The notes beneath the pieces are model-generated. The model saw only the letters and a program-made list of their open reading frames with translations. It ran no database searches and was not told the DNA's origin. Shown here in pieces: positions 57,101 to 64,000 of a stretch of 64,000 nucleotides of DNA. How positions within the stretch are numbered: position 1 is the first letter of the stretch; each line of letters opens with the position of its first letter. The position numbers and the translations under genes were made by a program. This DNA comes from Phoronis australis (taxonomy: Eukaryota; Phoronida; Phoronidae): contig NMRA01000056.1 of NCBI GenBank assembly GCA_002633005.1, forward strand, positions 715,015 through 779,014. The letters are read 5' to 3'.

Positions 57101-60100
57101 TTATTCATAAAGCTCTGCATATTGTTGGGATGATCAATTGACTGACATGACTTTAACTAGGCTATACAACGCATAAACGAGCAAAGCAAACTTATTGTGT
57201 GGCAACATAGCAAACTGTGCAAGCAGAGCAATCTTAAATAATTATGTGAGTTCCCAAACAATAGAAGCTGGTTATAAAAATTTAAACAATACGGTAAATA
57301 CCGTAAATTTGCAATTCAGATGGCACTGAACATGAATTGTTCAGAGTTGCGACATGAATAGAAAATTGTGATTTCGTTCAACATTTAAGATATTTATATC
57401 CTCTAATAAACTAATATTAACAAATACTTTTGCTATGTAAATCTTTGAAAGAAGCCATGTTCTCTCAGCATGTACATTCATATGCATACCGACCTGCATG
57501 CCTAAATTTACCTACAGATTATCATGACATGGGCCAGGAACAAATCAGAATTTAGGAGTTACCCCAGCCAGTTTGTTGACTATGAAAATGAAAAACAACC
57601 AATAGAAATACAACATGGCTGTGAATATGAATGACAAAATGCAAAACAGCTAATGAGAATACTGCAATGGCTTTAAAAATTCAAAACAGCCAATTGAAAT
57701 GCAGCAATGTTGTGAATACCTTTTATTTGGTGGTCCCGTTTGTTGCACCTTAATAGTACCATCAGTTATGGCTGACATCAGCAAAGCGTGTTTGTCTTCC
57801 TGGAACATGGATTAACTTTTAAGAACTTAATGATCCCAAACATTTTCAAGGGTGGTCTGCACGCCACCTGATGGCCACGTCACGTGACCTAAGGAGTTGA
57901 AGTCTGATCTGTGATCTATATTTCTACGCCGGTTCAAGATTTCCGTATTTTAAGAATTTGGTTAACAAAGACTTCAAAATAGGACAAAATCTGAGGAATG
58001 TTGGTTTTCAATATCGATTAACGAAAATAACACCAAAAACCTACAGTACAAGAGAAAAGTAATCAGAGAAAATACTGTTTTTCTTGTCATGGTGGCTAAT
58101 TCTGTTCGCACAAATGATTGGTAATAACTATTAAGGCAGCAAAATTAAAATTACCTTACTAACTTTCCTATCAATTCTCCTCCATGCACAGTCATGAGGG
58201 AGGATTTACCATGACCATAAATTCGGCTTCCGCTCAGCCATAACAATGGGAAATTCTGGGTAATTTTGTCTAATAAATACTTTTGACTGTCAAAACTGCA
58301 CTTCATACTGTTAAGGTGTTCGAAGAAAAATCAAAATTAGATTACAAAATTAATTCAGTCTTGAACTTTTTCAAACCATAATTTCATAATAGACACATAT
58401 ATTTCTGCATGAAAGCAGTAACAGGAAAGGAGATTCAGCTTCAATTTATGAAAAAAGTTTAACATTCTTTGCGCAGTATATGATACATGGAAACAGAACA
58501 GCCCTACCAACCTTAAGAAAGTCCCTCAGCTGAATCTCTGAATCTTCCTCAAACTTTTCTTGAATCTGCGAATGTGTGTCGACGAAAAGATAGACCTCGT
58601 TAATCCAGTCTTCAATGGCACCCTGGAAAAACAAGATGAGCCAAATTTTACCGACAGATATCAAGAGTCAAGTCGCTCTCAAGGACATACCTGCTTAACA
58701 ATGACATAAAGGAGGTCTTTTTAATAATATCGTAAAGTGATCAAATTCAAAATTTATTTTTGATGACCAAATGTAGTTTTATAGCACTGCTTTAGCAGAA
58801 CAGTTACTGAAAGATCACCCAGAGGTTCTTATGGACATGTGTATAGTCCTGTAGTGATTTTGCACCCAAAAACTTCCAAGGAAAAGATTGGTGGCTCTTT
58901 CAGAAATTTGTATTGCTGACTGCAGCAACCTGATCAGTGATGGACTTGAAATACCAGCTTGTAGTGTGCACATTTACACTATAAATATACGTATCCACCA
59001 ACTGAAGGGAAAACAGCCAAAGATAACACAATCTTTTCACAGGAAGCCATCTTGTATTCTGAATCTTACTACTGACGACATCTATTGACAACCAGTGATA
59101 CAAATTGCGAGGACAAGACTGTTATCGATACAGTACACTGCACAACTAGGATTCACTTTGTCGGCAGTTTAGACACTAAAAGAGAAATCCTCCGACACCT
59201 TCATTAACACGTGATCATCTCAGCATAAATCATTCTAATGGTCGAAAGATAAAAATTGAGAAAATAATGACACTATGCCTACATTTTCTATATAAAGTGC
59301 TCCATGTTTTGGCATGCAACATGATCACAAGCCTTGATTCCAAAAGAGCCCACAGGGGGGCCACCTTCTTGGTGGTAGTTATATCCAGGAGTCACCAATT
59401 CTGAGATTGAAGTTGGTTTAACACGTTATTACCTCAAATATATCGGCACACAGTCGCTGCCTGGGTGGTTCAACATAGGGCGTCGGTCTGGCTATGTCAG
59501 TGCCATGGAACCATCCATTGATTGACAGTCTGGTCTTAGTCTTTGACAACACTTCTGCCACCTAGGACAAGACTGACTTAGAATAAATATAACAGCTGTA
59601 TCCGCAAATCAAAGAAAGATTTTGAAGCTAGGCAATGTAACGAAAACTGGAAATTCAATTTTATTTTCAAGTATCCTAAAATGTGAAATCTTAATTCAGT
59701 GACTGTCAGAAATAAACAAGCACGAAATAAGATGAAAAAATTGATAGGTTAAATTAATTTAATAAGGCAATGAAATCACTAAATTCAAAATCATTAAAAA
59801 CTAGAAAATCTCGATATAGCAATTCCGGGACTACACGACTGAATTCTTAACAGACCAAGAAAGCTTCAAAAACATAGTAACAAACGCAGGAATCAACATC
59901 ATATCGTTGAGTTTCAAATCCTCGCATCACAAATTGCCCCGTCCGAAATGTTCAACTCGTTTCCCTTCCACAAAACGCGAATAAAATTTTTGAAAAGTTA
60001 CATTGAGCTAAAGCAAAAAAATGAACAGTACAGTTAGCACGAGAAATCATTGGCACGGTGACAGCAGAATTTTTACTTACTTGATGGTAGGATACAGGAG

Positions 60101-62882
60101 ATACTTCAAAGAAGGCAAGCTTGTTCCAGCATGGAAAGATGGACTCCACAACTTGAGACGGCTGGCCATGAACTGTGATGAGTGAACAGTTTCATTAAAA
60201 CAAGACATAGACAATTGATTAATATGCAACGCCTCTTCCATACTAGTTCATGCGCTATAATCAGGGCTTGGAATGACCCATGACAAAAAAAGCGGAAATT
60301 TTTACAGCCCGAAACATGCGCGCACTCAGCCTTGAACATGGGGTCAGATGGACCTTTCACTGACAAAACATCGCGACGACTAAAAAAAGGGACCTCCTCC
60401 AGGAACGTGCGTCAGTGTCTTATTAGCTCGTCCATCCACTGTCTACTCCCGCCTCCACACATTTTTGGCTGCAGAGTCATAGTATTTGTCACAGACTGCG
60501 ATTTACAATCTCACGAGACGCCATTGAGGAAAACCGCACTATCCCAGGTGCCCCAGCAATGACAATTTACATTCCTCCAAAACATAAAGAGCAACTTCTG
60601 CTTTTCGAGGTGAAAGTCAGCAACGCTGCGGTAAGAAAGAAATTTGCTGCCGAAATTTTATATCAAATCCGATTTTTTTTACACGGAAATATAATAAAAT
60701 ACGCGGTCAGAACATTTGAAAAAAGCGAAAATCCGCGTTTCCGCGGAAAATTCCAAGCCCTGTATAATAAAGAAAAAAGAAATTTCCATAAAAAAGTAAG
60801 ATATCTTAACTAATACATGCGACATACACTAGAAACTTAATTATCTAATATTTTGTAGTTCTCAGCCAAAACAGATATGCATCTGTTAAAAATTGACACG
60901 TCTCTCTTGCTTGTTAACATACCATCCACCCCAAAAAGGTCCAGCGCTCCTCCATCTTCTTGAGTCCAGGGAGGGACCAGATACAATATGAAGGCTATCC
61001 GACGGCCAGACAGTTCATCGTCATGACATAACAAGGTGTCTACAAAGACAAATGATAAGATACAGAAGTTTGAATGTATTGGGATCAAGATTTTACGGCA
61101 GACCAAGAAATTTCATCAAACCAACACATGATCGCAAATTGCCATTTTAGTCATTTGAAAAATGTATTTTTCAGATCAGCTACTCAACAATGCAACAAAC
61201 GAGTCACGCCATTCAAACACCAAGTACAGTGAAAGTAACTGTCAGACACGTAATCACTAACATTTCACTTCAATCATGGAATTTGTTCTGTCCACATACC
61301 TGTGTATTCGTACTTTGAGCAGGTAAGGTCCACCTTGTCATTCAGCTCTATGCCCGTGATGGCACTCATCCATGTTCGCACATCTTCAGCGAAGAACTTC
61401 CTTCAACAACACAGGGCATTACAGTCACTTGACGAGTGAACTTGAAGTGTGTCACCAATAAGAATGGGAATAATTAACACAAGCTTTTTAATGACATAAA
61501 AGACATACTAGTATTGACACACTAGTATAGGTATGATAGATAAATTAGAATGGAGCAATTTCAACAGCAATGACTATTGCATATTGAAATCAGTACAAAC
61601 AAATGACCAAGATTAGCCTCACACTGTTCTTGATACTCATGAAAGTATTATGTAAAAATGAGTAAAAAACTTCAAAATAGAATAAAAACAATACCAATGA
61701 GGCTCTCCAAAGAAAAAATTGCTACTTGCTATTCAAAAGGTCACACCAGTTTCGTATTTCAAGAAATCCAAAAAAAATAATTCCATAGGCACTCAAATGT
61801 TGAAACATAACATTTTAACTGGCAGGCTTGTTTTAGTATCTGGGTGTACAATTAGTGGGACAATTGAGAAATAATGTTAATTTTACAAATGAAATATAAA
61901 TTACCAGTATTGCAAATATTGCTAAATGTAGCTTTAAGAATTTGAACTACCATACTTATGTATGTGGTAAGGCGCTGTGCCCAAGAAAAAGTGAGACCTT
62001 GGCTAAAATTAACGTAGGCAAGCATTTTTTAAGTTTTTATTTTATCTAGTGAGCACAGCTCTCAAAATGAGTTGGGGATACAGACCAGAATCAACTATGC
62101 TTTCATTTTTTGGCCTTACCTAAGTCCTTTAATATGACCAGTCCTCAGGTTCACAAGATCTTCACTCTGCAAAAGAAGAGAAAACAAAATGAAACACTGA
62201 AAATAATGACTAGAAGAGAAACACTCCTGCCATTTTAAAGTGCAAATTTGTCCCTCTCAAACTTCATTTTGGTAGCTGGTTTACTTGACAAAAATAAAAT
62301 TGAAAAAAGAGACTGAAAGTACATGGAACCGAAAAGTTAGAGTATTAAAAAGTAATCGTCTCCTCTTACTTTTTCAAGTAACTATAAAACATTTAGTTTA
62401 TGGCACGATGCATTTAAGAAAAAAAGAACTCAACAAACTGTGCAGTGACTTAGATAACTAGAAGTATTCATATTGATATTGATATTGACATTGAATACAA
62501 TAGAGAGGAACTGGTGTGGGGCATGCGCATTGAGATTTGCACATTCGCTATTAAAGATTGCATTTCGACCCTGTCAACTCCGCTTGCCTTGTACACCAGA
62601 ATTTGGGTCAAGCTCTCGTGCTTTCACACATGTGCCAAATACTTGCTATTAGACCATCAGTTTTCAGCTCCCTACTTATGGTCAGTTTGTGCCCGGCAAA
62701 CATTGCATGGCTAAACTACAGCTTCTGGCCTACCTGTTGAAACTTGTAAAGGTCGTTGTTCTTTTCATGAAAGACAATATCTTGTAGTTCTTTGTCCAGC
62801 TCTTGTAGGAAATGGGGTTCTGCTATGAAGTCCGACAATGAGCAGCAACTGAAGGGATAAGGATAAACCACCGCTCCATTTC
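54122..62882 (-). CDS. OGFOD1: OGFOD1 prolyl 3-hydroxylase, 12 exons, N-terminal exon missing
   Basis: Exons on the minus strand: 62882-62734, 62166-62120, 61400-61300, 61039-60923, 60172-60081, 59561-59433, 58622-58512, 57799-57720, 56674-56505, 56113-55994, 55031-54973, 54292-54122. All are GT..AG and phase-consistent, giving 447 complete codons and a TGA at 54124-54122. OGFOD1 is an Fe(II)/2-oxoglutarate dioxygenase that hydroxylates a proline of ribosomal protein uS12 (family knowledge). The catalytic domain shows [20 protein letters not shown] (the HxD iron ligands), SPVSYHQV (the distal His) and, 12 residues later, the Arg of [10 protein letters not shown] that binds 2-oxoglutarate. The C-terminal domain shows [36 protein letters not shown] and [18 protein letters not shown]. 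The human protein has 542 residues, so roughly the first 40-60 residues are missing here. The variable acidic linker is much shorter than in human. Exon 1 is probably beyond 64000. Confidence 0.93.
54575..54795 (+). repeat. Dispersed repeat R1, copy 3 (in OGFOD1 intron)
   Basis: The best-preserved R1 copy: gcacacaatatggtggagag, gtcaaatttttcaacaaaaa, aagcatttgcaacaatg, aatagaaatatgacaatttc and agcaattattcttgtcaaaa. It lies between exons 55031-54973 and 54292-54122. Confidence 0.6.
55505..55640 (+). repeat. Short diverged tandem repeat in OGFOD1 intron
   Basis: Repeats of the phrase cacttg(c/t)ggtcagtc(a/g)tca(t) followed by tgacggggg.actcaggt.t, about 40 bp apart at first and then shorter. 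Non-coding. Confidence 0.5.
57853..57885 (+). repeat. Half-arm of the 39345-39440 palindrome, in OGFOD1 intron
   Basis: The phrase ggtctgcacgccacctgatg then gccac matches one arm of the palindrome in the TPR gene. The complementary arm is not present nearby. Confidence 0.55.
60262..60762. mobile_element. 501-bp CAGGGCTTGGAA MITE in OGFOD1 intron, with target duplication
   Basis: Left end cagggcttggaatgaccc; right end ccgcggaaaattccaagccc then tg. The outer 12 bp are perfect inverted repeats. A direct repeat tataat flanks both sides (60256-60261 and 60763-60768). It sits between exons 61039-60923 and 60172-60081. The shorter relative is at 17789-18004. Open frames inside it are not recognisable as a transposase. 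Confidence 0.8.
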
Positions 62883-63877
62883 CTACAGAGAGAGATACTT
62901 TTTAAATATTCAACATAGTGCAATTCAAAACTGTAACCATGTTCAGTCAGTCAGTGAATTCACTTCAATTTGTATATGGTAAAGTATAATAGCAATTTTG
63001 GACAAAAAATGACTGCAAAAATGTCACGTTCTTCATTTCTCAATGGCTTCTAACGTTGCTGTGAATGGTCAGACTGTTTCAAAATATTGTCTGTAGGTGT
63101 CTCTGGTACAGAACATGAAGATGCCACAGCATGTTTTTTTGGTACTATACATTATTTACGAAAAAATGAGAAAATTCACACCTCTGACATATTGGGACCT
63201 AATCTAGTGAGATTTTACTACACTATTAAAGATTCTTTTGTCCCGTTGACATGAACTTCCAGAACCTGCTAAGGTACGCAATGTTTCAGCGAAAACAGTG
63301 CCATCCCTGCCAAAGGTACCCAATCATCCAAGCCTTTACCCCAAACAGGTGGCGCTTTGCACCACTCACGTGGTTTGTCGCTGTCTCGAGGTATATCCCG
63401 TCACAACAAACCTGTTCTCACCAAACCATATAATACCCAAGTCAAGTCAAAATGTACACTGTGGTTCATTGTGTCCACTCGACGAATTTTCCTGATAACC
63501 TGATATAAGGAGAACGTAAGGAATTAGTGTATTTGCCAGGGGTTCACTCATATTGACAAGGTGTCTGCAGGCGTGCACCAATAATTTGCCGGTAGGCGGT
63601 ACTTTTTCAAGACAATTTTTTTGGAACACGTGCCGAGGTCCAGTAGGCTCCTAAATTTCCATTTCGTCCCCGCTAAGTAGTAACGGCCCACTGCACTGGG
63701 CTCAACCCCAAATGGTGCACTGACCGACTTCCTACAAAAAAATCTACCCCACAAAAATGTGACTTAGCAGAACTGGCACCATCAATAAGGGTGTCAGTCT
63801 CTCGGCAACTTTTCACAATTTATCATACTAGGAAAATACTATGTTTTAATGAACACTAACATCTAAATCACACTACA
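62883..63877. other. Upstream part of OGFOD1 gene (intron), exon 1 not found
   Basis: No exon encoding an OGFOD1-like N-terminus was recognised on the minus strand. About 62990-63195 resembles the reverse complement of repeat R1, ending tctagtgagattttactaca. The rest is featureless by eye. Confidence 0.45.
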
Positions 63878-64000
63878 CGGGCAGCGCAGCACTGAAAAAA
63901 GTGGGGGGGGGCTATGGCCCCCAGCCACCTGTGGTGCACCGCCATAGACCACGGGCAGCGCAGCACTGAAAAAAGGTGGGGGCTACAACCCCCCCCCCCC
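63878..64000 (+). repeat. Tandem gcagcactgaaaaaagtggg array reaching window edge
   Basis: Two units of about 75-80 bp begin acgggcagcgcagcactgaa, each followed by a G-run and ggct.... The array continues beyond the window. The same unit forms the element at 27813-27950. Confidence 0.7.

Noticed and set aside
60559-60813. 84-codon lysine-rich plus-strand frame
   Set aside because: Runs across the right boundary of the MITE at 60262-60762 into host intron sequence, so it cannot be an element gene, and it has no recognisable domain.

Overview
The window is a stretch of intron-rich, AT-rich animal nuclear DNA. The coding sequence is split into short exons with GT..AG borders and introns of about 60 bp to 2.5 kb, and the DNA between genes is full of small inverted-repeat transposons and dispersed repeats. 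There are no bacterial-style operons. The protein content (ASF1, OGFOD1, a TPR co-chaperone-like protein, a THAP remnant, a Penelope-like endonuclease remnant) indicates a metazoan, most likely a marine invertebrate. I cannot name the species from sequence alone.

Layout. From 1 to about 34.8 kb I recognise no host gene. This part is an accessory landscape: three copies of an unusual element with an internal period near 147 bp (1-791, 29436-30225, 32890-34171), two DNA-transposon-like elements with clear terminal inverted repeats (9496-11957 and 19158-21342) that share a homologous core, several MITE families, a Penelope-like GIY-YIG endonuclease fragment (32183-32385), diverged tandem repeats and two assembly gaps. 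From 34.8 to 45.0 kb a nine-exon minus-strand gene encodes a predicted 265-residue TPR protein. It has all five Hsp70/Hsp90 carboxylate-clamp residues and two C-terminal membrane segments. About 300 bp away and divergently transcribed is the plus-strand histone chaperone gene ASF1 (45308-48636, four exons, 205 aa). From 54.1 to 62.9 kb the minus strand carries twelve exons of OGFOD1, the ribosomal prolyl hydroxylase. Its first exon was not found and probably lies beyond the window.

The last ASF1 exon appears twice, at 48418-48636 and 49759-49977. The two copies meet at a single N (48764), and the second is interrupted upstream by an 816-bp inverted-repeat element. The geometry fits two alleles placed end to end by the assembler, one of them carrying a transposon insertion, better than a biological exon duplication.

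The three genes are not an obvious pathway. All are conserved nuclear or cytosolic maintenance functions (histone deposition, chaperone targeting, ribosome hydroxylation). ASF1 and the TPR gene probably share a bidirectional promoter. No CRISPR array, rRNA or intact tRNA gene was seen.
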